In this document: piece after piece, positions 1 to 6,427 of the stretch
Numbering within the stretch: the first letter of the stretch is position 1
Layout: each line of letters starts with the position of its first letter
DNA from: CAYGZA01 sp964354135
GTDB lineage: Bacteria > Planctomycetota > Planctomycetia > Pirellulales > Thermoguttaceae
Length of the DNA stretch: 26,146 nucleotides
Assembly: GCA_964354135.1 (NCBI GenBank)
Contig: CAYGZA010000054.1
Span: 1 to 26,146 of the forward strand
Reading direction: 5' to 3'
Position numbers and translations under genes: made by a program
Notes under the pieces: generated by a model
What the model was told of the DNA's origin: nothing
What the model saw: only the letters and a program-made list of their open reading frames with translations
Databases searched by the model: none

Positions 1-100
1 CCCAGGGGCTACGCCACGGGGGAATCCCGCCTTCTCGCAGCGCCTCAACGATCCGATTGGTGATCGCTTTGCGGACTTCAACTTGGCTTGGCACGGTCAT
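1..100 (-). CDS. ArdC-like antirestriction protein, N-terminal fragment (runs off left edge)
   Basis: Reading the minus strand from the ATG at 100 gives MTVPSQVEVRKAITNRIVEA and then LREGGIPPWRSPW before the window ends (33 codons). The pattern of a helix followed by 'G-x-x-PPW-R-x-PW' is the hallmark of the N-terminal ssDNA-binding domain of ArdC (DUF1738). ArdC proteins are carried by plasmids and conjugative elements and protect incoming DNA against restriction; many have a C-terminal metallopeptidase domain, which would lie outside the window. The triplet before the start is GGG in a purine-rich stretch (GAAAGGG), so the ribosome site is weak or atypical. The gene reads away from the rest of the window. 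Family assignment rests on 33 residues, so it is probable rather than certain. Confidence 0.66.
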   Translation of the reverse strand, partial: MTVPSQVEVRKAITNRIVEALREGGIPPWRSPW

Positions 101-214
101 CCCTTTCAGAGAGGTTCGCTTGGAACGATCCGGCGGCTGGTGTCCCCTCGGCTGCGGCGAGAAGGGACGAAGCGGGCAAAATCTGGTTTAGGTGGTGTCC
201 TTTCTGGGCACTGC

Positions 215-432
215 GGGCGTTTGCCAGATCGCATGAGAAATGCGACAAAGGGGCAGTGTCGCACCCTGGGAATCGAGACAAGACAGAGAATGAGACTGAG
301 GGGACGGGGGTGCGGACGTGCCCGAAGTCATTTGGCAAGAACGACTTGCGGCGAGGCGCAGGATACGCCCCAGGCGGTCAGTCTCATTTTCTCATGAGAT
401 CGCCCAAACGCCGCCCACGGGAGTGGGAGGCG
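215..432. repeat. Duplicated noncoding element, copy A
   Basis: Copy A matches copy B (689-895) over a ~210 bp span with gaps. It starts with 'CAGATCGCATGAGAAATGCG' (225-244), which can fold as TCGCAT/ATGCGA around GAGAA. Then comes GAGAATGAGACTGA (286-299), whose reverse complement reappears at 378-393 as TCAGTCTCATTTTCTC. The two arms could pair across ~78 nt, enclosing a GC-rich core. Because the same order of parts is kept in copy B while the cores differ, the hairpin and arms look like the conserved components. Function is unknown: operator pair, small structured RNA or a MITE-like remnant are all possible. Confidence 0.6.
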
Positions 433-688
433 CTTCGGGAGGTCTCAGCTTGGCTGCAATCTTGAAACCGAGGCCCTGGGTCGAGAACCGCCAAGCCCCA
501 CTTCTTTTGGCGAATGGAATTCGCCAGAGCTTTTTGGTGAGCCCCTCCCGCCGGACGATCCGTAAGGCATTCCTTTTCTTTGTAGCCGTCAGATCGCATC
601 CTGGGGCGTTTGGAGGGCATTTCCGCCGCCTTCGTGGCGGTGGCAGAAGCCCTCTTCGGACCCCAATCGGGCTCGCAGAAGCCGCCTG

Positions 689-895
689 GGGGCGTTTTCC
701 AGATCGCATGAGAATTGCGACTAGGCCCCCTGGTCGCAGAAGCGAAAGTGAGACAAGACCGAAAATGAGACTGGCGGGGCCGTCGAGCCCTCACGCCGGA
801 AGTTGTTTCTTGGCAATAAGTTACGGCGATGTCCGGCCGTGGACGGGAAGGGTTAGTCTCAATTCTCACCGAATCTCCGAAACGCCCCCCGCCTG
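689..895. repeat. Duplicated noncoding element, copy B
   Basis: This copy carries CAGATCGCATGAGAATTGCG (700-719) matching copy A with one substitution, then 'GAGACAAGACCGAAAATGAG' ending in ACTGG (750-773), and a right arm TAGTCTCAATTCTCA (854-868). The offset to copy A is about 478 bp. The left hairpin TCGCA/TGCGA is retained and the inverted arms are weaker than in copy A. The region between arms has diverged heavily, so this is an old duplication or two insertions of one element. Confidence 0.58.
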
Positions 896-977
896 GGCTT
901 CAAGGTCTCACGGCGTCCCCAGTTCTGAGAATAATCTACCATCGGGAGAACCTTTTCGTCCCCGAAGACGTATATGT

Positions 978-999
978 CGTGGGCCTGTTCAGGCCCACG
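978..999. repeat. Perfect short hairpin
   Basis: CGTGGGCCTG and CAGGCCCACG are exact inverted repeats separated by TT, giving a 10 bp GC-rich stem (the innermost pairs must open to make a loop). No T-run follows on either strand, so it is not a standard intrinsic terminator. It lies 197 nt upstream of the XRE-like regulator and could be an operator, an mRNA stem in the leader, or the end of an element. Confidence 0.4.
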
Positions 1000-1195
1000 C
1001 TCATTGCGAAGACCGGCAGTCCGCCACGGGGAGCCCGTCGCCAACCGACTGAGATCAGCACGGTTGTTCCCGTGGGGCGTTTTTCGAACCGGACAATGGG
1101 TAACGCAGCGACCTGTGCGCCTGCCGTTGCTCAAGACGACAGGCCCGATCTCATCTCTCGGGTTGCATCCTGGCTTCGAACAGGAGGTACGTCTG

Positions 1196-1726
1196 ATGTC
1201 CGTCATCGACTCCGCTGTTTCCGAAGCTCAAACGGCTGGAGGTGTTGCCGTCAACAAACCGGCAACGCAGCGGCCCCTCCACCGCTTGGCCGAACTCCGC
1301 CGGTACCAGGGGGTCAGCCGCCGCAAGCTGGCCCGCCTGTTGAATACCGACGTGGCCACGATCAAACAGCAGGAGCAGCCGACCACCGACTTGCTCCTTT
1401 CCACCCTCTATGCTTGGCAGGAGGTCCTCGACGCCCCCATCGCCGAACTGCTTGTCGAGTCCGACAAGCCCCTGTCCGCAGCGGTTCTCAGACGAGCCCA
1501 AATGGTCCGCCTGATGAAGACCGCCCGGGCGATCCTGGAGCGGGCAAAGCAGACCTCCATCCGCCGCATGGCCCAGATGCTCATCGACCAACTCTGCGAG
1601 GCCATGCCGGAACTGAGGACGGTCAGCCCGTGGCACGCCGTCGGCCATCGCCGCAGCCGGGATGAGTTAGGTCGTGCTGCTTGTCGCCCCATCCTCACGG
1701 ACGGCTTCGGCCTTCCAGCACCTTGA
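1196..1726 (+). CDS. XRE-like helix-turn-helix regulator, planctomycete-type family
   Basis: The 176-residue product has a helix-turn-helix at about residues 30-65 (LAELRRYQGVSRRKLARLLN with the recognition helix near DVATIKQQEQ), then a conserved tail with WQEVLDAPIAELLVE (74-88), RAQMVRLMKTARAI and a C-terminal WHAVGHRRSRDELGRAA (146-162). I recall the same tail in many hypothetical HTH proteins of planctomycetes; its ligand or target is unknown. The start is well fixed: AGGAGG at 1182-1187 lies 8 nt before the ATG, although the frame is open further upstream. It has no close partner gene; the element copies upstream may be its binding region, which is inference. Confidence 0.8.
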   Translation: MSVIDSAVSEAQTAGGVAVNKPATQRPLHRLAELRRYQGVSRRKLARLLNTDVATIKQQEQPTTDLLLSTLYAWQEVLDAPIAELLVESDKPLSAAVLRRAQMVRLMKTARAILERAKQTSIRRMAQMLIDQLCEAMPELRTVSPWHAVGHRRSRDELGRAACRPILTDGFGLPAP

Positions 1727-1873
1727 AGGCCGGGGAAAGGTGAGAGGCACGCCCACGAGTCGGCAGGCTCCGCTGGTTGATCCAGGACGCTCCATTTGGC
1801 CGCTCAGCACACCCGCTGGGTTGTCCCAGCCAATAGAATGTAGCAGTAGTCCCCAACCACGGAGCGCATCACG

Positions 1874-2458
1874 ATGTTTCGATCTTTCCTGTTTGTCGCA
1901 TTTTGCGTAACCCTGATCGCCACGGCGCTTTCAATCCACGCTGAGGAGAAAACGGCCGCCAAAGTGCCCGCCGCCCTGAACTTCAAGGTGAATTCCCTCG
2001 ACGGCAAGGAGGTTGCCCTGAGCTAGTACCACGGTAAGGTCGTGCTGGTCGTCAACGTCGCCAGCAAGTGCGGCTTCATCCCGCAGTACGAGCAGCTTCA
2101 GACGCTCTACCAGAAGTATGGTCCGAAGGGATTGGCTGTCCTGGGCTTCCCCTGCAACCAGTTCAAGGCCCAGGAGCCGGGCACGGCCGAGGAGATCCGG
2201 GAGTTCTGCCGCCTCAACTACGGCGTGACGTTCCCGATGTTTGCCAAGATCGAGGTCAACGGCGACGGTGCCTGCCCGTTGTACAAGCACCTCACGTCAA
2301 TGGACACGAAGCCGAAGGGGCCGGGCAAGATCGACTGGAACTTCGAGAAGTTCATCATCGGCCGCAACGGGAAAGTGGTTGCCCGGTTTGCCCCGAAGAC
2401 CAAGCCCGACTCCCCCGAGGTCATCAAGGTGATCGAGGCCGAACTGGCGAAGAAGTAG
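1874..2458 (+). pseudogene. Secreted glutathione peroxidase family gene interrupted by an in-frame TAG
   Basis: A signal peptide (MFRSFLFVAFCVTLIATA, cleavage near SIHA-EE) leads into a thioredoxin-fold peroxidase. At codon 51 (2024-2026) the frame reads TAG between 'GKEVALS' and 'YHGKVVLVVNVASKCG'. After it the whole catalytic domain continues undisturbed: Cys66 in ASKCGF (peroxidatic), GFPCNQF with the Gln of the triad, and WNFEKF with the Trp, ending in AELAKK and a second TAG at 2456-2458. The usual residue at the broken site is Lys or Gln (LSxYKGK), one base from TAG. An internal GTG at 2042 could start a 138-residue remnant lacking the signal peptide and first strand. Either a recent nonsense mutation, a sequencing error, or amber readthrough. 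The product would reduce peroxides in the periplasm. TspO follows after 7 nt. Confidence 0.82.
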
Positions 2459-2465
2459 TCCCGAC

Positions 2466-2945
2466 ATGGGCTGGGTCAAACAGGCGCTTGGTTTCGTGGT
2501 TCTCATCGCCGTGTGCTTCGGCGCAGCGGCGGCAGGCGGGGCAGCTACGTATCCCCGGATCGAGGGCTGGTACGCCGCCCTCACCAAACCCTCGTGGACG
2601 CCGCCTGTCCGGCTCTTCGGCCCGGTCTGGACCGTTCTTTATCTCGGCATGGCCGTAGCCGCTTGGCTCGTCTGGCGACAGAAGGGCTTGAACGGTGCCC
2701 GAGGGCCGTTGATCCTCTTCGCAGTTCAGCTTGGGCTCAACGTGGCGTGGTCGTGGTTGTTCTTCGGGCTCAGGAACCCCGCTCTGGGATTCATTGACAT
2801 CCTGCTCCTCTGGGTCGCCATCGCAGCGACCATCGTGGCCTTCTGGCGACAATCCGTCCTGGCAGGGCTGCTCTTCGTGCCGTATCTGGCCTGGGTCACA
2901 TTCGCAGCCTGTCTGAACTATTCGATCTGGCTGTTGAACGCCTGA
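2466..2945 (+). CDS. tspO: TspO/MBR family integral membrane protein
   Basis: This 159-residue protein has five hydrophobic segments (about 5-25, 53-70, 81-100, 106-126, 130-155) and the family motifs: WYAALTKPSWTPP (35-47), FGPVWTVLYL (51-60), NVAWSWLFFG (92-101), and PYLAW...LNYSIWLLN (139-158). TspO binds porphyrins and hydrophobic ligands in the inner membrane and is linked to oxidative and light stress responses. It starts 7 nt after the peroxidase stop, so the two probably share a transcript. Together with rubrerythrin downstream this forms an oxidative-stress cluster. Length is typical and nothing is missing. Confidence 0.93.
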   Translation: MGWVKQALGFVVLIAVCFGAAAAGGAATYPRIEGWYAALTKPSWTPPVRLFGPVWTVLYLGMAVAAWLVWRQKGLNGARGPLILFAVQLGLNVAWSWLFFGLRNPALGFIDILLLWVAIAATIVAFWRQSVLAGLLFVPYLAWVTFAACLNYSIWLLNA

Positions 2946-2988
2946 TTGCCAATGGGTCTTGGATTTCGGCGGGCTGTCCGTCAGAATG

Positions 2989-3007
2989 GTTCTCCAGGCG
3001 GGAGAAC
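2989..3007 (+). promoter_or_regulatory. Inverted repeat in the rubrerythrin leader
   Basis: GTTCTCC (2989-2995) and GGAGAAC (3001-3007) form a 7 bp inverted repeat with a 5 nt loop, about 30 nt before the rubrerythrin start codon. A weak promoter-like pair TTGGAT (2959-2964) and CAGAAT (2982-2987), spaced 17 nt, lies just ahead of it. The repeat would sit at the transcript start and may be an operator or 5' stabilising stem. Function is inferred from position only. Confidence 0.35.
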
Positions 3008-3038
3008 ACCAGGAGAAGACAGGAAAAGGAGGAACGAT

Positions 3039-3539
3039 ATGGCTACCCAAGACAACCTGCAAGCAGCATTCGCCGGTGAAAGCCAAGCCAACCGGAAGTA
3101 CCTCGCCTTCGCCGCCAAGGCCGAGGTTGAGGGGCGTCCCCAGATCGCCAAGCTCTTCCGGGCGGTTGCGGCGGCCGAGACCGTCCACGCCCATGCCCAT
3201 CTGCGTGTGATGAAGGGCGTCGGGGATACCAAGCAGAACCTCCAGGCCGCCATCGAGGGCGAGGGATACGAGTTCAGGGAGATGTATCCTGCCTTCATCA
3301 AACAAGCCGAGGCCGAAGGAAACAAGGCGGCGTTGATCTCGTTCCGCAATGCAAACGCCGTTGAGAAGACGCACTGCGGCCTCTACACCGAGGCCCTCGA
3401 AGCCCTCAACGGCGGCAAAGACCTCGACGCAGCGGCCATCTACGTGTGCGATGTCTGCGGGCACACGGCTGTGGGTGAGGCCCCGGACAAGTGCCCGGTC
3501 TGCGGGGCGGTGAAGAGCAAGTTCAAGGAGGTGGCGTGA
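3039..3539 (+). CDS. rbr: Rubrerythrin (ferritin-like diiron protein with C-terminal rubredoxin domain)
   Basis: Residues 1-125 form a ferritin-like four-helix domain with diiron ligands visible in GES (Glu14), AAAETVHAHAH (Glu47, His50), the EGEGYEF region and VEKTH (Glu109, His112). Residues 135-160 are a rubredoxin knuckle pair, CDVC (137/140) and CPVC (152/155). Rubrerythrins reduce hydrogen peroxide in the cytoplasm of anaerobes and microaerophiles. AGGAGG at 3027-3032 lies 6 nt before the ATG at 3039, which decides the start although the frame is open upstream. The rubredoxin end is short and complete. A GTG inside its stop region could couple translation to the MATE gene that follows. 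Confidence 0.93.
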   Translation: MATQDNLQAAFAGESQANRKYLAFAAKAEVEGRPQIAKLFRAVAAAETVHAHAHLRVMKGVGDTKQNLQAAIEGEGYEFREMYPAFIKQAEAEGNKAALISFRNANAVEKTHCGLYTEALEALNGGKDLDAAAIYVCDVCGHTAVGEAPDKCPVCGAVKSKFKEVA

Positions 3540-3568
3540 CCTGGCCACGCCACGGGTGCTCACCCGCC

Positions 3569-4957
3569 ATGATCGACCGCTCCAACCGGCTCGGGGAAGC
3601 CAGTATCCCTCGTCTCCTCGCCACCTTCTCCCTGCCCGCCATTGTCGGGATGCTGGCTCAGGCCATCTATGCCGTGGTGGACCGGGTGTTCGTCGGGCAC
3701 GCCTTTGGCCCCAGCGGCATTGCCGGGATCACCGTATCCTTTCCCTTCATGTTGGTCATTCTGGCGTTCGGGATGCTGGTCGGCTTCGGGGCCACGGCCA
3801 TTGTCTCCATCCGACTCGGCCAACAGAAAAAGGAAGAGGCCGAGGCGGTCCTGGGCAATGCCGTCCTCCTGCTCGCTGTCGTCTCCGTGGTCCTCACGGC
3901 GACTGGATTGGCCTTCCTGGACCCGCTCCTCCGACTGTTTGGTGCCAGTGACCGGGTACTTCCGTTCGGGCGAGACTACCTGCAAATCATCGTGCTGGGA
4001 ACGGTGTTCCAGGTCGGGGGCTTCGGACTCAACGCCGTGATCCGGGGAGAAGGAAACCCTCGGGTGGCGATGCTCACGCTCTTGATTGGTGTGATCCTCA
4101 ACGTGATCCTCGCCCCACTGTTCATCTTCGGATTCGGATGGGGCATGAGGGGGGCTGGACTGGCGACGGTCTTGTCCCAAGCGGTCTCGGCCCTGTGGGT
4201 GCTGCTCTACTTCACCAGCGGCAAGAGCTTACTGAGACTCCACGCCGGGAACCTGCGGCTGTCCTTGCCGGTCTGTGCCTCGATCTTGGCGATTGGCTCG
4301 CCGCCGTTCCTGATGCAGATGGCGGCCAGCGTAATGAACAGCCTTCTGAACAACCAGCTTTGGGTTTATGGCGGCGACGTGGCGATCTCGGTGATGGGCG
4401 TGATCTACGCCGTGGCGATGATGGTCTTCATGCCGATCTTCGGCATCACCCAGGGGGCTCAACCGATTGTCGGCTACAACTACGGGGCACGGCAGTTCGG
4501 CCGGGTCAAGAGAACCTGGCAACTGGCGGTCCTTGCAGCGACGGCGATTGCCGTGGCGGGATTCCTGGTGATGATGTTCTTCCCCGCCCAGGTGATCGGC
4601 CTTTTCGCCCCCGGCGATGAAGAGCTACTGGCGGTCGGTTGCCGGGCGATGCGGTTGGCGGTGATCGTGCTGCCGGTGGTCGGTTTCCAGATCGTCAGCG
4701 CCAGCTACTTCCAGGCCGTTGGGAAACCAAAGCAGGCCACGCTCCTGATGCTCTCCCGGCAAGTCCTCCTTCTGATCCCAGCCGTCTTGATTCTCCCCGG
4801 ATTCCTCGGGCTGGACGGGGTTTGGTTGGCGCTACCGCTCTCCGATCTCCTGGCATCGTTGATTACCGGCACCTGCATCCTCTTCGAGTTGCGGCATCTG
4901 AACGGTGGGCATGAGGCTGCTGTGATCGGCGACACGGCTGTGATTCTGGACCGTTGA
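3569..4957 (+). CDS. MATE family multidrug/Na+ efflux transporter
   Basis: The 463-residue product has about twelve hydrophobic segments in two MATE halves. It opens with LGEASIPRLLATFSLPAIVG and 'AIYAVVDRVFVGHAFG', the typical first-helix pattern (…NxxDxxFVG), and has the second-half signature GAQPIVGYNYGARQFGRVK. MATE proteins export cationic compounds against Na+ or H+ gradients. The ATG at 3569 is chosen because homologues begin close to 'RLGE'. A GTG at 3536 overlaps the rubrerythrin stop and sits 4 nt behind an AGGAGG (3526-3531), so an 11-residue longer, translationally coupled form is equally possible. Substrate cannot be told from sequence. Confidence 0.9.
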   Translation: MIDRSNRLGEASIPRLLATFSLPAIVGMLAQAIYAVVDRVFVGHAFGPSGIAGITVSFPFMLVILAFGMLVGFGATAIVSIRLGQQKKEEAEAVLGNAVLLLAVVSVVLTATGLAFLDPLLRLFGASDRVLPFGRDYLQIIVLGTVFQVGGFGLNAVIRGEGNPRVAMLTLLIGVILNVILAPLFIFGFGWGMRGAGLATVLSQAVSALWVLLYFTSGKSLLRLHAGNLRLSLPVCASILAIGSPPFLMQMAASVMNSLLNNQLWVYGGDVAISVMGVIYAVAMMVFMPIFGITQGAQPIVGYNYGARQFGRVKRTWQLAVLAATAIAVAGFLVMMFFPAQVIGLFAPGDEELLAVGCRAMRLAVIVLPVVGFQIVSASYFQAVGKPKQATLLMLSRQVLLLIPAVLILPGFLGLDGVWLALPLSDLLASLITGTCILFELRHLNGGHEAAVIGDTAVILDR

Positions 4958-5030
4958 ACGAACAAGGAGCCGAGGCTATCCTAAACCACTGACGGGAGCA
5001 CCTGGCGGGGGACTGATCGGAAGGCACGCC

Positions 5031-5411
5031 ATGTCGGAATTCCACAAGATCTGGATTGAGCAGTGCGAGGCGGCAAGAGGCATCGAAGGTGAGTTCGGTA
5101 TGCAGCGAGCCCTCGACTACCTCATCGGCGAGAAGTTCTTGAACCTCCTGGAGGCGGCCGAAACCAGCCCCGAGTTTCGGGCCGAAATCCCGGAGTTCGT
5201 GACCGAGATCAAGACCATCTTCGAGCGATGGCAACTGGCGGCATACTTGGAAACCGCTCTGGAGACGGAGCCGTTCGATTCCACCGTCTACGAGGACGAA
5301 GATCCCGAGGAGATCAAGGAGGTAGGCAAGGACGACATCCGCCGATGCACCCGTGATCTGCTTTTGGTGGAGCGAGCCAGGGAGTGGCTGCTGGAGGACG
5401 AGGCAACATAG
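5031..5411 (+). CDS. Small acidic hypothetical protein
   Basis: 126 residues, strongly acidic and predicted largely helical, with no signal peptide, membrane segment or motif I can name. It opens MSEFHKIWIEQCEAARGIEG and ends with DLLLVERAREWLLEDEAT. A GGAAGG lies 8 nt before the ATG. Coding is supported by codon position bias and by the intact frame between the MATE gene (73 nt upstream) and a promoter-like site downstream. I recall similar short proteins in planctomycetes without known function. Stop codon is TAG. Confidence 0.72.
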   Translation: MSEFHKIWIEQCEAARGIEGEFGMQRALDYLIGEKFLNLLEAAETSPEFRAEIPEFVTEIKTIFERWQLAAYLETALETEPFDSTVYEDEDPEEIKEVGKDDIRRCTRDLLLVERAREWLLEDEAT

Positions 5412-5462
5412 AAGGCGCAGAACAGCCTCAGAGAGTCCTACCCCAGCCAACTCGCCTTTTCG

Positions 5463-5491
5463 TTGCCATTCTGCCGCACGATGTGTAGACT
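5463..5491 (+). promoter_or_regulatory. Sigma70-type promoter candidate for the GlsB/YeaQ-like gene
   Basis: TTGCCA (5463-5468, 5 of 6 to TTGACA) and TAGACT (5486-5491, 4 of 6 to TATAAT) are separated by 17 nt. The predicted transcript start near 5498 leaves a leader of about 84 nt before the GTG at 5582. This is the best promoter-like pair seen in the left half. Confidence 0.5.
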
Positions 5492-5581
5492 TCAACGGCA
5501 CAAGTGCCAGCGGTGATGCCCACCGTTCTTCTGCCCAACGCTGGCGGTCGTAAGCTTGTTCCTTGTCGAAAGGAGACTACC

Positions 5582-5830
5582 GTGAATTTCGTGTGGTTCA
5601 TTCTGATTGGCTTGGCTGCTGGTTGGCTGGCGGGACAGTTGATGAAAGGCAGCGGGTTTGGCGTCCTCGGCGACATCGTGGTCGGGGTGATCGGGGCCTT
5701 GCTGGGAGGCTTCATCTTCGACACGCTCGGCGTTTGGCCGGGTGGTGGGTTGATCGGGAGCCTGATCGTCGCAACCATCGGAGCCGTTGTCCTGTTGTTC
5801 CTGCTGCGCTTGGTCAAACGCCCAGTGTAA
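5582..5830 (+). CDS. GlsB/YeaQ/YmgE family stress-response membrane protein
   Basis: 82 residues, nearly all hydrophobic, in three glycine-rich segments (about 2-20, 28-47, 54-77), matching the transglycosylase-associated (GlsB/YeaQ/YmgE) family: GLAAGWLAGQLMKGSGFG followed by GDIVVGVIGALLGG and a final GLIGSLIVATIGAV. These are small inner-membrane proteins linked to envelope and general stress; the biochemical role is not settled. The start is the GTG at 5582: AAGGAG at 5570-5575 is 6 nt upstream. An in-frame ATG at 5504 would add a non-hydrophobic tail and has no ribosome site. Confidence 0.88.
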   Translation: MNFVWFILIGLAAGWLAGQLMKGSGFGVLGDIVVGVIGALLGGFIFDTLGVWPGGGLIGSLIVATIGAVVLLFLLRLVKRPV

Positions 5831-5937
5831 GGATGCGTGTCGCCCAAGGAACCATGAGCAATGGACTTTGTTCCCCCAGAAGCGGCGATGCGTTGGCGAG
5901 GCCGAACTTCACCTGACCTGCTACTGCGAGGTGCGAG

Positions 5938-6306
5938 ATGCCGAGCATCGGCAACCACATGAAGATGAACGTCAGCCACAGGCTGAAGGATCAGGTGCGG
6001 ACGTTCTACTGCGAAGTCCTCGGCTGCAAAGTGCTGCCCGGCCCTGCCCCGAACCTCGACTTGTACGAGTTCGAAGGCGGTTTCGTGCTGGGAGTCTTCT
6101 TTTGCGAGGACGCTGAAGTCTTGCCCGAGCATGAGCACCTCAAGGCAACGTGGCTGGAGATCAAGGTGGCCGATCCCCAAGAGGTCAAGCAACGGCTCCT
6201 TGAGTTCGGCGTGAAGGAGGTCGATTACGTTGACAAGAGCCGCTTCTTCTTTCAGGCCCCAGGAGGACAGGTCTTCCGGCTGGCACCCCTGAGCGGCGGC
6301 ATTTGA
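5938..6306 (+). CDS. VOC-fold (glyoxalase/dioxygenase-like) protein
   Basis: 122 residues with the vicinal-oxygen-chelate pattern: a helix ending in FYCEVLGCKVLP (23-34), a strand YEFEGGFVLGVFF, then WLEIKVADPQEVKQRLLEFG (72-91) and FFFQAPGGQVFRLAPL (103-118). Possible metal ligands are His/Glu at positions near His12 or His14, Glu74 and others, but a full ligand set is not obvious, so it could be a catalytically inactive binding protein or antibiotic-binding type. It is complete; convergent with the primase-like gene 121 nt downstream. Confidence 0.83.
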   Translation: MPSIGNHMKMNVSHRLKDQVRTFYCEVLGCKVLPGPAPNLDLYEFEGGFVLGVFFCEDAEVLPEHEHLKATWLEIKVADPQEVKQRLLEFGVKEVDYVDKSRFFFQAPGGQVFRLAPLSGGI

Positions 6307-6427
6307 GAGGCGGAGTTGCCTTCCTGCCAGGATGGAGGGGAAGGACTCTCGGGCAGACCATCCCCGTCGGCTTCTGCTAGGTCTTATAGTCTTCAGGGAA
6401 GAATGGTCTCGTCGGAGCGTGCGTCCG

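Larger units (their letters stand above)
101..1195. other. 1.1 kb stretch without a convincing gene; holds a duplicated structured element
   Basis: Several frames are open here on both strands, but their translations are Arg/Pro/Ser-rich, resemble no protein family I know and overlap one another, as expected by chance in GC-rich DNA. What the stretch does hold is two diverged copies of a ~210 bp element (about 215-432 and 689-895) and a perfect short hairpin (978-999). It separates the leftward ArdC-like gene from the rightward XRE-like regulator, so promoters and operators for both probably lie in it; I could not pick a clear -35/-10 pair. Confidence 0.6.

Noticed and set aside
318..1052. 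Plus-strand open frame of 244 codons over the repeated noncoding elements
   Set aside because: The two element copies are out of step in this frame, codon use is erratic and no homologous peptide repeats result; the conserved parts are palindromic, not coding.
2024..2072. Selenocysteine or similar recoding as explanation of the peroxidase stop
   Set aside because: Sec in glutathione peroxidases is encoded by TGA at the catalytic position. Here the catalytic residue is an ordinary Cys codon (TGC) 15 codons further on, and the stop is TAG.
2424..3563. Minus-strand open frame of ~380 codons
   Set aside because: Antisense to tspO and rubrerythrin, both clear family members; the translation is low-complexity and resembles nothing.
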